This document shows positions 19,687-28,729 of a DNA stretch of 64,000 nucleotides, piece by piece. The position numbers and the translations under genes were made by a program. Source of the DNA: Oceanicola sp. 502str15 (GTDB lineage Bacteria; Pseudomonadota; Alphaproteobacteria; Rhodobacterales; Rhodobacteraceae). The notes beneath the pieces were generated by a model. It was not told the DNA's origin. It saw nothing but the letters and a program-made list of their open reading frames with translations, and ran no database searches. The stretch is taken from positions 1,736,001-1,800,000 of the forward strand of contig NZ_WYDQ01000001.1 of assembly GCF_024105635.1 (NCBI RefSeq). Reading direction: 5' to 3'. How positions within the stretch are numbered: the stretch's first letter is position 1; every line of letters starts with the position of its first letter.

Positions 19687-20426
19687 CTGGCCAGCTCTCC
19701 CGCGATCCAGCCCGCCAGCGCCTCCGGGCGCGGCTCGGGCGGTTCGACGGCGGCCAGCACCAGCCGCGAGGGCGCCCAGAAGGCCGGAATGCCCTGCGCC
19801 GCGCAAAACCCGATCTCGGTGCGCGAAGAGACCACCCGCGCGCCCTCCACGCCCTCCGCGGCGATCCAGGCCGCCTGCTCCATCGCCAGCAGCATCACCC
19901 GCGCCCGCGCCTCGTCGCCCTGCGCCTTGGGCACGTAGCCCGGCGTCACCACATAAAGCACCGGGCCATCGGCTTCCGGCACCCGCGAGCCAAGCACCAT
20001 CAGGCACACCTCGGGCACGGCTGCGGGCAGCGCCACCGGCTCCACCTCGCCGCGCACCCTGAGCGCCTCGACGCCCAGCACAAACTCGCCCCGTTCCAGC
20101 TTGTCGATCCGCACCGCCATGCGCGCCACCCGCGGCTCCGAGAACACCCGCGCCGCGATCCGGTCCACCAGTGTTTCCAGCAGGTCCACCCGGCCCTCGG
20201 CCAGCGAGGCATCGACCGCGCCGATCAGCGTGTCGTAGCTCACCACCTTGTCGACATCATCGCCCGCAGGCTCGCCCGTCACCTCGGCATGCACCTCGAA
20301 GCACAGCCGCTGCACCACGCCGCGCTCGTCGGCAAAGGCGCCGATCTCGACGTCACGGTAAAGCTCTCTGAGAGCGATCACATCGCGGGGCGCATGATGC
20401 GAAAAGGCGAGGCCGGTTTCATCCAT
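19683..20426 (-). CDS. folB: Dihydroneopterin aldolase with C-terminal extension
   Basis: 247 residues, about twice a normal FolB (near 120). The first half matches FolB: LRELYRDVEIGAFADERG, CFEVHAEVT, VDKVVSYDTLIGAVDA, LLETLVDRIAARVF, RVARMAVRIDKLE. It makes 6-hydroxymethyl-dihydropterin from dihydroneopterin. The second half (about 125-247, from ALRVRGEVEPVA) is an extra domain that I do not recognise, with alpha/beta texture. ATG 20426 is preceded by GAGGCGAGG. The gene heads the folB-folP-glmM cluster. Confidence 0.88.
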   Translation of the reverse strand: MDETGLAFSHHAPRDVIALRELYRDVEIGAFADERGVVQRLCFEVHAEVTGEPAGDDVDKVVSYDTLIGAVDASLAEGRVDLLETLVDRIAARVFSEPRVARMAVRIDKLERGEFVLGVEALRVRGEVEPVALPAAVPEVCLMVLGSRVPEADGPVLYVVTPGYVPKAQGDEARARVMLLAMEQAAWIAAEGVEGARVVSSRTEIGFCAAQGIPAFWAPSRLVLAAVEPPEPRPEALAGWIAGELAR

Positions 20427-20478
20427 GCCTCGCCTCATTCCATGACCTGCGACCAAGTTCAATGGCCGCGCGGCCCGA

Positions 20479-21048
20479 TCAGATGACCCGCACCTGCGTG
20501 CCCACCGGCGTCAGCTCGAAGAGCTCCGCGATCAGCTCGTTGTAGGTGCCGATGCAGCCCGAAGACGAGCGGCGCCCGATCTTGCGGGTGTCGTGGGTGC
20601 CGTGGATCAGGTAGGCGGGCCAGCCGAGATACATCGCATGGGTGCCCAGCGGGTTGTCGGGGCCCGGCGGCATGTAGTGCAGCGAGGGGTCGCGCTTCAT
20701 CATCGAGGGGGTCGGCGTCCAGTCCGGGCCGACCTTCTTGCGCACCACTTCGGTATAGCCGGTGCGCTTGAGGTCGTCGGTCAGCGGCACCGAGGTCGGG
20801 TAGACCTTGTAGACAGAGCCATCGCCCGACCAGAAGTGCAGCGCGCGGCTGATGGTGTCGCAGACGATCGAGGCCTTGCCCAGATCGCTGAAGTGGTCGC
20901 GCCAGTTCTGCGAGGAGAAGCTGGAGGCGTTGCGGCGCACCTGCTCCTGGCGGCTCACCGAGGTCGGGTCAATCTCTTCGGCCCAGCTCACGGCGGGGGC
21001 GGCGGCCAGTGCGGCGGTGCCGGCAAGTAGGCGTCGTCTGGAAATCAT
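20479..21048 (-). CDS. L,D-transpeptidase (YkuD) with Tat-like signal
   Basis: 189 residues. The N-terminus MISRRRLLAGTAALAAAPAV is a signal peptide with an RRRLL twin-Arg pattern, so export is likely by Tat. The YkuD core shows HGTHDTRKIGRRSSSGCIG with H149 and nucleophile C165. These enzymes form 3-3 cross-links in peptidoglycan or attach proteins to it. The usual SxGCIR ends here in GCIG, that is the common Arg is Gly. It lies after folB on the same strand, with a 52-bp gap. Confidence 0.88.
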   Translation of the reverse strand: MISRRRLLAGTAALAAAPAVSWAEEIDPTSVSRQEQVRRNASSFSSQNWRDHFSDLGKASIVCDTISRALHFWSGDGSVYKVYPTSVPLTDDLKRTGYTEVVRKKVGPDWTPTPSMMKRDPSLHYMPPGPDNPLGTHAMYLGWPAYLIHGTHDTRKIGRRSSSGCIGTYNELIAELFELTPVGTQVRVI

Positions 21049-21193
21049 CTGAATTCTGCCTCTGTCACGGATCAGCAATTGCCCCTGCACCTGCCATGTC
21101 GGCGCAGGGTCTTCTACTCAAATGTTAGTGAAAGCGGCGGCCCTGCGCCACGTTTGCAACGCCGCCGCACCCGTGGCACGGCAGCGCAGGGGC

Positions 21194-21916
21194 TCACGAG
21201 CGCGGGTTGCGGTAGAACCGGTGCACGCCGATCTGGGCGGTGCGGGTAAAGCGGCGCGACCAGCTCGGGCGCACGGCGGTGGTGTGGTAGTAGGTCGCCC
21301 CGCCGGTGAGCGTGCGCGGCGCGCCGTTCAGCATCAGCCAGGCGATCTTGGCCACCCGCTCATAGGCGCCGCGCTCGCGGATCGCATCGGAGTAGCCATC
21401 GCAGGTGTAGGTGAACTGGCACTGGTAGCGCTTGCCGGTGCCCTGGTGGATCACCCCGCAAACCGTGCTCGGAAACGCCTTGGAGGACGCCCGGTTCAGG
21501 ATCACCTCGGCCACGGCAAACTGCCCCTTCACGGTCTCGCCGCGGGCCTCGTGGTAGAGCGCCTCGGCCAGGCAGGCCCATTCGGCCCCGCCATTGGCCA
21601 CCCGCGGCTGCTGGTCGATCCAGCCCGCGCTGTAGCTCACCTTGCGGCTGCCGGGCGTGCCGAACGTGCTGCGCGGTGCCGTTGCCAGCCGCTTGATCCG
21701 CTTGCCACCCACCGCCTCGAACGCCTTGCGCTCCTGTCCGAGCAGCGCATCGAGCTGCCGGTCGAGCGCCGGGTCGGCGGCGGGCGTGTTCTCGATCACC
21801 GCCGTCGGAGCGGTGGAGGTCGACATCACGGTTTCAGCGTGGGCGGGGGCGAACGCGGCGGTCATGCCAACAACGGACATGACCAGCGCAGGCAGGTTCC
21901 GGCGCAGTTTCAGCAT
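21194..21916 (-). CDS. SleB-type cell wall hydrolase
   Basis: 240 residues. After a signal peptide (MLKLRRNLPALVMSVVGMTA, ending AHA) comes a linker and a hydrolase_2 domain: LAEALYHEARGE with the catalytic Glu, AVAEVILNRAS, VCGVIHQG, CQFTYTCDG and GATYYHTTAVRPSW. SleB-type enzymes are lytic transglycosylases or amidases on peptidoglycan. ATG 21916 begins the signal peptide, and the longer frame is rejected. It stands with the L,D-transpeptidase as a wall-remodelling neighbour. Confidence 0.9.
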   Translation of the reverse strand: MLKLRRNLPALVMSVVGMTAAFAPAHAETVMSTSTAPTAVIENTPAADPALDRQLDALLGQERKAFEAVGGKRIKRLATAPRSTFGTPGSRKVSYSAGWIDQQPRVANGGAEWACLAEALYHEARGETVKGQFAVAEVILNRASSKAFPSTVCGVIHQGTGKRYQCQFTYTCDGYSDAIRERGAYERVAKIAWLMLNGAPRTLTGGATYYHTTAVRPSWSRRFTRTAQIGVHRFYRNPRS

Positions 21917-22088
21917 TGTCTTCTCGTAATCGCAGCACGTCCCAGGCTCGTGCCAAGCCGAGGCGGCGATTAGCGGATGACGTGGGGGCCTGTCCACCCC
22001 CGGTCCACCAACCGCGACCAATAGGCGCTTCATGGCGCAGATTGTTTCCAACCCGTGGCCAATCAGCCCTGAAAATCACGAAAATGCC

Positions 22089-24656
22089 CTAGCGCCGACC
22101 TTTCTCGGCCTCGCCCATTTCGTCGCGAATCGCCAGGTGCGCGGCGGCCAGCCGGGCCACGGGCACGCGGAAGGGCGAGCAGGAAACGTAGTCAAACCCC
22201 GCTTCGCGGCAAAAGGCAATGGTGTCGGGATCGCCGCCATGTTCGCCGCAGACCGACAGGGTCACACCCGGCCGCGCCGCCCGTGCCCGCTCGGCGCCCA
22301 GCATCAGAAGCTCGCCCACACCCTCCTGGTCGAGCGTGTGGAACGGGTCTTCCGGAAACACCTGCTGCTGCACATAGGCCCCCATGAACTTGCCCGCATC
22401 GTCGCGGCTGAGGCCATAGGTCATCTGCGTAAGGTCGTTGGTGCCGAAGCTCAGAAAGGTCGCGTGGTTGGCAATGTCGCCCGCCCTGAGCGCGGCACGC
22501 GGGGTCTCCACCATCACGCCGAGGCGGTAATCAAAGCTCGCGCCGGTCTCGTTGCGCACGGCGGCGGCCACCCCGTCGATCCGGGTCTTCAGCAGCTCCA
22601 CCTCGCGGCGCGCCGACACCAGCGGGAGCATGATCTCGGGCACCACATGGGCGCCCTTGCGCCCGGCCGCCACCACCGCCTCGAAGATCGCGCGGGCCTG
22701 CATGTCGTAGATTTCGGGCACGGTCACGCCAAGGCGCACCCCGCGCATCCCCAGCATCGGGTTGAACTCGGCCATCGCCTCGATCCGCTGGATCACGTCG
22801 CTCACCGGCAGCCCCAGCGCCTCGGCCAGCGCCCGCGCACCCTCGCGGTCGGAGGGCAGAAACTCGTGCAGCGGCGGGTCGAACAGCCGGATGCACACCG
22901 GCTGCCCCACCATGATGCCGAAGAGCTGGGTGAAATCCTCGCGCTGCATCGGCAGAAGCTGGTCGAGCGCGGCCCGCCGGTCGCCCTCGGAGTTGGCAAA
23001 GATCATCTCGCGCATGACCATCATGCGCCCTTCTTCGAAGAACATGTGCTCGGTCCGGCACAGGCCAATGCCCTCGGCCTTGAACATCCGCGCCGTCTGC
23101 GCGTCCGCCGGGGTGTCGGCATTGGCCCGCACACCGATGTCGCGGGCCGCATCGGCCCAGTCCAGCAGCGACTGAAAGCTGTCGTCCAGCGCCGGCTCCA
23201 GCATCTCGACCTCGCCCAGCAGCACCTCGCCGGTGCTGCCGTCGATGGTCACAAGCTCGCCCTCCTTCAGCATCCGGCCATCGACCGTGCGCAGGGTTTT
23301 CTTGGAAGTCGAAATCCGGATGCCGCTGGCGCCCACGATGCAGGGCAGCCCGAGGCCGCGCGCGATCACCGCCGCGTGGGAGGTCATGCCGCCGCGCTCG
23401 GTCAGGATGCCGTTGGCCACATGCATCCCGCGAATGTCTTCGGGCGTGGTCTCGCGGCGCACCAGCACGCAGGGCTCGCCCTTGGCCGCATGGGCCTGCG
23501 CCGCCTGCGCCGAGAACACGAGCTTGCCGATCGCGCCACCGGGGCTGGCGGCAATGCCGCGCACCACCGCATCGCGCTTCGCCTTCGGGTCCACCTGCGG
23601 GTGCAACAGCTCGGGCAGCGCCCGCGGCTCCACCCGCATCACCGCTTCCTCGCGGCTGATGATCCCCTCTTCCGCCAGCGACACCGCAATCTTCAGCGCG
23701 GCGCGGGGGCTGCGGCTGACGCGCACGGCGTCGAGCACCCTCAGCTTGCCGCGCTCCAACGTGAACTCAATCTCCATCTCCTCGCGCAGCCTTGCGCGGC
23801 AGATCTCGGCCATTTCGGTCAGCCGGTCGAAGATTTCGGGCTGCTCGCCTTCCAGCGAGGGGCCGCGCGGGTCTTCCAGCAGGTAGAGCGCGCCGCCATT
23901 GGCCTCCAGCGCGTCGCGCAGGAAGCTCTGGCGCAGGTAGCGCCCCGAAACCCGCCGTTGCCCGGTGACCTGATCGACAAAGCGGATCACCCCCGAGCCG
24001 CTCTCGCCAGGGCCGACCCCCAGCGCCATCTCCTGCACCACAAGGCCCAGCCCGGCATCCTGCGGCGCACCCCGCGCCTGCCGCAGCAGCCGCGCCGTGG
24101 TGCCCTCCCAGGCCCGCGCCATCGAGCGGAGCACTTCCAGAAGCTGCACCTCCGCATCCTGCGGAAACGGCTCGTCGGCCTCTTCCTCGTAGATCGCCAG
24201 CGCCATCTTCAGCCGCTCGGTCGGGTCTGCATCGGACAGGTCGAAGGCATCGGCGTCAAGGCGCGCCACATGCACCGCATAGCTCTGGATGAACCGCAGG
24301 TAGAGCACCGAGGCCGCGCTTTCGCCGTGGGTCTGGCTCAGTTCGAGGTGGCGCAGGTCGTTCATCCCGATGTTCAGGATCGCCCCCGGCCCGCCCCAGT
24401 CCGGGTCCTGGCTCGACGGGCGCACGCAAAGCAGCGACCGGTCCCGGAACACGCCCCGAAGCTGCGACACGTCAAACCCCTGCCCCGCCGCAAGCGCATG
24501 AACCGCCTGAAACGAAAGTGCCACCGTGTTGGGCACGGGCAGCCCCAGCCGGATCAGCCTTTGCAGGCACTTCGCCCGCCCCCCATGGGTGGAGGCCGCC
24601 ATCGTGGCGGTGGCAGTGATCTCGGTGAAACCGGCGATTTGGGTCGATTTCTGCAA
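22089..24656 (-). CDS. PPDK-like PEP-utilising enzyme
   Basis: 855 residues from a TTG start at 24656 (AAAGGA 8 bp upstream), or 872 from TTG 24707. The swivelling-domain His is present (GGMTSHAAVIARG, H427), and the PEP/pyruvate TIM barrel is intact (GLCRTEHMFF, GMRGVRLG, SFGTNDLTQMTYGLSRDD, SVCGEHGGDP). The ATP-grasp half is altered: the PPDK loop SGARASMPGM reads PSSQDPDWGG, and the LQTR motif reads LDAV. It may not perform the full ATP + Pi + pyruvate reaction. A CtrA-type box lies 60 bp upstream. It follows glyS, a known Rhodobacterales order. Confidence 0.85.
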   Translation of the reverse strand: MQKSTQIAGFTEITATATMAASTHGGRAKCLQRLIRLGLPVPNTVALSFQAVHALAAGQGFDVSQLRGVFRDRSLLCVRPSSQDPDWGGPGAILNIGMNDLRHLELSQTHGESAASVLYLRFIQSYAVHVARLDADAFDLSDADPTERLKMALAIYEEEADEPFPQDAEVQLLEVLRSMARAWEGTTARLLRQARGAPQDAGLGLVVQEMALGVGPGESGSGVIRFVDQVTGQRRVSGRYLRQSFLRDALEANGGALYLLEDPRGPSLEGEQPEIFDRLTEMAEICRARLREEMEIEFTLERGKLRVLDAVRVSRSPRAALKIAVSLAEEGIISREEAVMRVEPRALPELLHPQVDPKAKRDAVVRGIAASPGGAIGKLVFSAQAAQAHAAKGEPCVLVRRETTPEDIRGMHVANGILTERGGMTSHAAVIARGLGLPCIVGASGIRISTSKKTLRTVDGRMLKEGELVTIDGSTGEVLLGEVEMLEPALDDSFQSLLDWADAARDIGVRANADTPADAQTARMFKAEGIGLCRTEHMFFEEGRMMVMREMIFANSEGDRRAALDQLLPMQREDFTQLFGIMVGQPVCIRLFDPPLHEFLPSDREGARALAEALGLPVSDVIQRIEAMAEFNPMLGMRGVRLGVTVPEIYDMQARAIFEAVVAAGRKGAHVVPEIMLPLVSARREVELLKTRIDGVAAAVRNETGASFDYRLGVMVETPRAALRAGDIANHATFLSFGTNDLTQMTYGLSRDDAGKFMGAYVQQQVFPEDPFHTLDQEGVGELLMLGAERARAARPGVTLSVCGEHGGDPDTIAFCREAGFDYVSCSPFRVPVARLAAAHLAIRDEMGEAEKGRR

Positions 24657-24715
24657 CGCAGCAATCCTTTCTGTGGTGCAGAATAACCCGCAATGCGAGT
24701 CGAGCAAAGGAAAGG

Positions 24716-24730
24716 TTAAGCTGGGGTTAA
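24716..24730. promoter_or_regulatory. CtrA-type box TTAA-N7-TTAA
   Basis: TTAA at 24716-24719 and at 24727-24730 are exactly 7 bp apart, and the second half reads TTAAC. It lies 60-74 bp upstream of the preferred PPDK-like start and after the glyS stop. It matches the CtrA pattern but is not proven. Confidence 0.45.
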
Positions 24731-24755
24731 CAGTGCCGCCATTGCGACGAAGGTT

Positions 24756-26975
24756 CTACCCTTCCAGCCGCGACATATCCGCCACCTTGCCACAGGTCTC
24801 GCGGATGCGATGCAGCAGGTTCAGCCGGTTGCGCCGCAATATCTCGTTCTCCGCATTCACCTGCACCCCGTCGAAAAAGCCGTCGATCGGCGCGCGCAGC
24901 GCCGCCATCCGGGCCATGGCCGCGGCAAAGTCCTCCGCCTCCAGCGCCGAGGCAATCGCCGGTTCCGCCGCATCCAGCGCCTCAAACAGCGCCTTCTCCT
25001 CCGCCGCTTCCGCCAGCTTGATGTCGGGCCCGAACGAATATTCCACCCCATCCGCCGCTTCCGCCTGGGTCAGAATGTTGTTGGCCCGCTTGAACCCCTG
25101 CACGAGGTTCTCGCCGTCGTCGGTCGACAGAAAGGCCTGCACCGCCTCCGCCCGCTTCACCAGCAGGGTCAGGTCGTCCTTGCCGGGCATGGCAAGGCAG
25201 GCGTCGATCACGTCATGCCGAATGCCCTGATCGCGCAGGTGCACCTTGAGGCGGTCGTGGAGGAAGGCGAGGAGGTCGTCGGAGGTGTCGGGGCTATGGG
25301 CCGTCACCTTCTCGATCCACGCCGGCGCATCGCCTTCGATCCCGTCGATCACGGCGCGCGCAGCCGCGCCGAACACGCCATGCTGCGCGATCTCCGCCAG
25401 CAGGGCGTCACGCAGGGCAGCGGCCTTGGTGTCGTCGGGCGCAATCTGGTGGCGCAGAAGCTGCGCGTCGATCAGCCGGTCGAGATGCAGCCTGAGCCCA
25501 TTCCCCAGCACCAACCGGATCACCCCAAGCGCCGCCCGCCGCAGCGCAAACGGGTCCTTGCTCCCGGTCGGCTTCTCGTCAATCGCCCAGAACCCCGTCA
25601 GCGTATCCAGCTTGTCCGCCAGCGCCACGGCAACGGAAACCGGCGCACTCGGCACATCATCCGACGGCCCGAGCGGCGAGTAGTGCTCCTGACAGGCCGC
25701 CGCCACCTCGGCGGGCAGACCTGAAGCATCACTGTAATATCGCCCCATAAGCCCTTGAAGTTCCGGGAATTCAAAGACCATCTCCGAGCTGAGATCAGCC
25801 TTGGCAACCTTCGCCGCCTGACCCGCCAGCGCAGGCTCGGCCCCCACCATCGGCGCAAGGCTCTCCGCCAGCGCGGCGATCCGGGCGATCCGGTCGGCCT
25901 GGCTGCCGAGCTTGTTGTGGAAGGTCACGTTCTCCAGCCGCGCGGTCCAGGCCTCCATGCCCTCGGACTTCGCCAGCCGGAGGTCGTTCTCCCAGAAGAA
26001 CTTGGCATCCGACAGCCGCGCCGCCAGCACCTTCTGGTTGCCCGCCAGAATGGTCGCGCCGTTGTCGCGCGTCTCCATGTTGGCGACCGTGACAAAGCTC
26101 ACGATCTGGCCCTGCCCGTTCTTCACCGAAAAGAACTTCTGATGCTCCTTCATCGAGGTCTGCAACACCTCCGGCGGCAGGGCGCGAAACTGCTCTTCGA
26201 TCTCGCCCAGCAGCACCACCGGCCATTCCACCAGCCCCGACACCTCGGCCAGAAGCCCCTTGTCCTCGACCACCTCCAGCCCCTTGGCAAAGGCCAGCTG
26301 GGCGGCGTCATGGGCAATGGTCTCGGCCCGCTCCTCGGCGCTCAGAACCACCTTGGCGCGCTTGAGCTTCGTCTCGTAATCCTCGAAATTCGCAACCGAA
26401 AACGCGCCCGACGACAAAAAGCGATGGCCCCGGGTCACATCGCCCGAGGCGATCCCGTCAATCTCCAGCGGCACCACCTCGGCGCCGCTCTCATCGCTCA
26501 GGATGCACAGGATCGAATGCAGCGGCCGCACCCAGCGCAGGCTGCCCGCGCCCCAGCGCATCGACTTCGGCCAGGGGAAGCCGCGCACCGCCGCCTCCAG
26601 CACCTCGGCCACGATCTCCGGCGCCGCGCGGCCCGGCTTCTCGATCACCGCAAAGAACACCGCGCCCTTGGGCGTGTCGCGCTCCTCCAGCGCCTCGCGG
26701 GCCACGCCCGCGCCGCGCAGGAAGCCCTCGATGGCCTTTTCCGGCGCATCCACCCGCGGCCCCTTGCGCTCCTCGCGCACCGCCGGGCTCTTGTCGGGCA
26801 GCCCGTCGACCGCCAGCGCCAGCCGGCGCGGCGTCGAGAACGCCCGCGCTCCGGCATAGGTCAGCCCGGCCTCCACCAGCCCGTCGGTCACCAGCTTCTT
26901 GAGGTCTTCCGCCGCCTTGCGCTGCATCCGCGCCGGGATTTCCTCGCTGAAAAGTTCGATCAGAAGATCAGCCAT
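24756..26975 (-). CDS. glyS: Glycyl-tRNA synthetase beta subunit
   Basis: 739 residues. It works with GlyQ as an alpha2beta2 enzyme to charge tRNA-Gly. The start [18 protein letters not shown] is the family signature. TPRRLALAVDGLP, WPKSMRWG, RFVRP-like RWVRPLHSILCIL, HHEKFF-like EHQKFFSV, KLGSQADRIARI and DKLDTLTGFWAIDEKPTGSKDPFALRRAALG are the usual conserved stretches. ATG 26975 overlaps the stop of the small upstream gene by 8 bp. Confidence 0.97.
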   Translation of the reverse strand: MADLLIELFSEEIPARMQRKAAEDLKKLVTDGLVEAGLTYAGARAFSTPRRLALAVDGLPDKSPAVREERKGPRVDAPEKAIEGFLRGAGVAREALEERDTPKGAVFFAVIEKPGRAAPEIVAEVLEAAVRGFPWPKSMRWGAGSLRWVRPLHSILCILSDESGAEVVPLEIDGIASGDVTRGHRFLSSGAFSVANFEDYETKLKRAKVVLSAEERAETIAHDAAQLAFAKGLEVVEDKGLLAEVSGLVEWPVVLLGEIEEQFRALPPEVLQTSMKEHQKFFSVKNGQGQIVSFVTVANMETRDNGATILAGNQKVLAARLSDAKFFWENDLRLAKSEGMEAWTARLENVTFHNKLGSQADRIARIAALAESLAPMVGAEPALAGQAAKVAKADLSSEMVFEFPELQGLMGRYYSDASGLPAEVAAACQEHYSPLGPSDDVPSAPVSVAVALADKLDTLTGFWAIDEKPTGSKDPFALRRAALGVIRLVLGNGLRLHLDRLIDAQLLRHQIAPDDTKAAALRDALLAEIAQHGVFGAAARAVIDGIEGDAPAWIEKVTAHSPDTSDDLLAFLHDRLKVHLRDQGIRHDVIDACLAMPGKDDLTLLVKRAEAVQAFLSTDDGENLVQGFKRANNILTQAEAADGVEYSFGPDIKLAEAAEEKALFEALDAAEPAIASALEAEDFAAAMARMAALRAPIDGFFDGVQVNAENEILRRNRLNLLHRIRETCGKVADMSRLEG

Positions 26976-27531
26976 TGCTCTCGCTTTCCTGTGGCGTTTC
27001 CGCCTTGTATCCCTCGGGGTCGGGGCAGCCCTGCGGCGGCGGGTTGCCGTCAAAAACCTCTTCGCCGCAATGGTTTATCTGGTGCCAGACAAAGCCGCGC
27101 CCATCGTCCATGATCGCCACCACCCGGTCGATCCCGTAGTAGATGTTCTGCTCCCCGGTAAAGGCGATCGCCCGCCCCTCCTCAAGCGCCACGCCCACCT
27201 CCTCGGCGTCGTAGCAGTCAAACCACCCCGGCCCGGTCAGCGGCACCGCCTCGAGGTAGGGGGTGTAGGTCTCGCTCAGCATCGCCTGGCTCATCGGCGT
27301 GGTGAAGCAGGCCCGATAGCGGATCGGGCTGGAGTCCGCGTCGATGGCCTGGAAGTCATCGGCAATGATCGCCTCGGGCAACCCGCTGGCCAGCGAGGTC
27401 AGCTCCACCGGCGTCTCGCCCGCCGCCAGCTCGACCCGGTCGTAAAATCCATAGACCTGCAGATACCAGATCGCCGCCCCAACCAAAGCCGCTGCGCCCA
27501 CGATCACCCCTCCTACGATCTTGCCGTTCAT
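26968..27531 (-). CDS. DUF6446-like membrane-anchored protein
   Basis: 187 residues. An N-terminal membrane anchor ([20 protein letters not shown]) is followed by a soluble part with paired Cys residues ([36 protein letters not shown]). I recall proteins annotated DUF6446 in this exact place, between glyQ and glyS, in Rhodobacterales. The role is unknown. It overlaps glyQ by 4 bp and glyS by 8 bp, so the three are translated as one unit. The upstream in-frame start at 27693 is a glyQ shadow. Confidence 0.85.
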   Translation of the reverse strand: MNGKIVGGVIVGAAALVGAAIWYLQVYGFYDRVELAAGETPVELTSLASGLPEAIIADDFQAIDADSSPIRYRACFTTPMSQAMLSETYTPYLEAVPLTGPGWFDCYDAEEVGVALEEGRAIAFTGEQNIYYGIDRVVAIMDDGRGFVWHQINHCGEEVFDGNPPPQGCPDPEGYKAETPQESESNG

Positions 27532-28475
27532 TTGGCGGCGTCCGAAACCCAGCCCCCGGCCTCGGTCGTCACGAAGGCATCGGCACAGGCCTTCGCCAGC
27601 GCCCGCACCCGCCCGATGTAGGCCTGCCGCTCGGTCACCGAGATCACCCCGCGCGCGTCCAGCAGGTTGAACAGGTGGCTCGCCTTGATGCACTGGTCAT
27701 AGGCCGGGTGCGCCATCACGGTCCGGCGGCCGGTCTTAGGGTCTTCGGCCGGGGCGGCGAGGATACGCTCGCACTCGGCTTCGGCATCCTTGAAGTGCTG
27801 CAGCAGCGTCTCGGTATCGGCCACGTCGAAGTTCCAGCGCGAATATTCGCCCTCGGTCTGGCGGAACACGTCGCCATAGGTCAGCGGAATGGGCGTCTGC
27901 GGGTCGTTGTAGGGCATGTCCATCACGTGGTTCACGCCCAGCACATACATCGCCAGTCGCTCCAGCCCATAGGTCAGCTCGCCGCTGACCGGCGCGCAAT
28001 CATGCCCGCCGACCTGCTGGAAATAGGTGAACTGGCTCACCTCCATCCCGTCGCACCACACCTCCCAGCCAAGCCCCCAGGCACCCAGCGTCGGGCTCTC
28101 CCAGTCGTCCTCGACAAAGCGGATGTCGTGCAGCGAGGCGTCAATCCCGATCGCCGCGAGCGAGCCGAGATAGAGCTCCTGAAGGTCCGGCGGCGAGGGC
28201 TTTATCAGCACCTGGTATTGGTAATAATGCTGCAACCGGTTGGGGTTGTCGCCATAGCGCCCGTCGGTGGGCCGCCGCGAGGGCTGCACATAGGCCGCCG
28301 CCCAGGGCTTGCTGCCCAGCGCCCGCAAGGTGGTGGCAGGATGGAACGTCCCCGCGCCAACCTCCATGTCATAGGGCTGCAACACCGCGCAGCCCTTGCC
28401 GCCCCAATAGGCCTGGAGCCGCAGGATGATCTCCTGGAACGAACGCGGTTTCTCGGGGCTGGTCTGCTCGGCCAT
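27528..28475 (-). CDS. glyQ: Glycyl-tRNA synthetase alpha subunit
   Basis: 315 residues. It is the catalytic subunit of bacterial-type GlyRS. Motifs: [70 protein letters not shown] and [21 protein letters not shown], the class II synthetase core. It is first in the glyQ-DUF6446-glyS operon, with the PPDK-like gene downstream. Confidence 0.97.
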   Translation of the reverse strand: MAEQTSPEKPRSFQEIILRLQAYWGGKGCAVLQPYDMEVGAGTFHPATTLRALGSKPWAAAYVQPSRRPTDGRYGDNPNRLQHYYQYQVLIKPSPPDLQELYLGSLAAIGIDASLHDIRFVEDDWESPTLGAWGLGWEVWCDGMEVSQFTYFQQVGGHDCAPVSGELTYGLERLAMYVLGVNHVMDMPYNDPQTPIPLTYGDVFRQTEGEYSRWNFDVADTETLLQHFKDAEAECERILAAPAEDPKTGRRTVMAHPAYDQCIKASHLFNLLDARGVISVTERQAYIGRVRALAKACADAFVTTEAGGWVSDAAK

Positions 28476-28729
28476 GGCGCAGGTGATCCTTGGGTTTCGG
28501 CGTGCCCGGCCTCAATAGAGCCGGGGCGCCAGACGGTCAAACCGTTTGCCCCCGCCCGGACGCGCCGCACCGCCTGTGTCCCGCGGGCGACTCCCCCGCC
28601 CGGCAGGCCCAACACACGCATATTTGGGGTGCACCCGCCGTATGGGCTGGTAGATTGCCCCGAATTCGAGCAGGGGCGGCATTTGAGGGCCCCGGCCAGA
28701 CAATGACACGACATGGGACACCACGGGTA

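Noticed and set aside
22032..24686. 884-residue plus-strand frame opposite the PPDK-like gene
   Set aside because: Composition of a shadow (His/Arg/Gln repeats) and no family motifs; the minus strand has clear ones.
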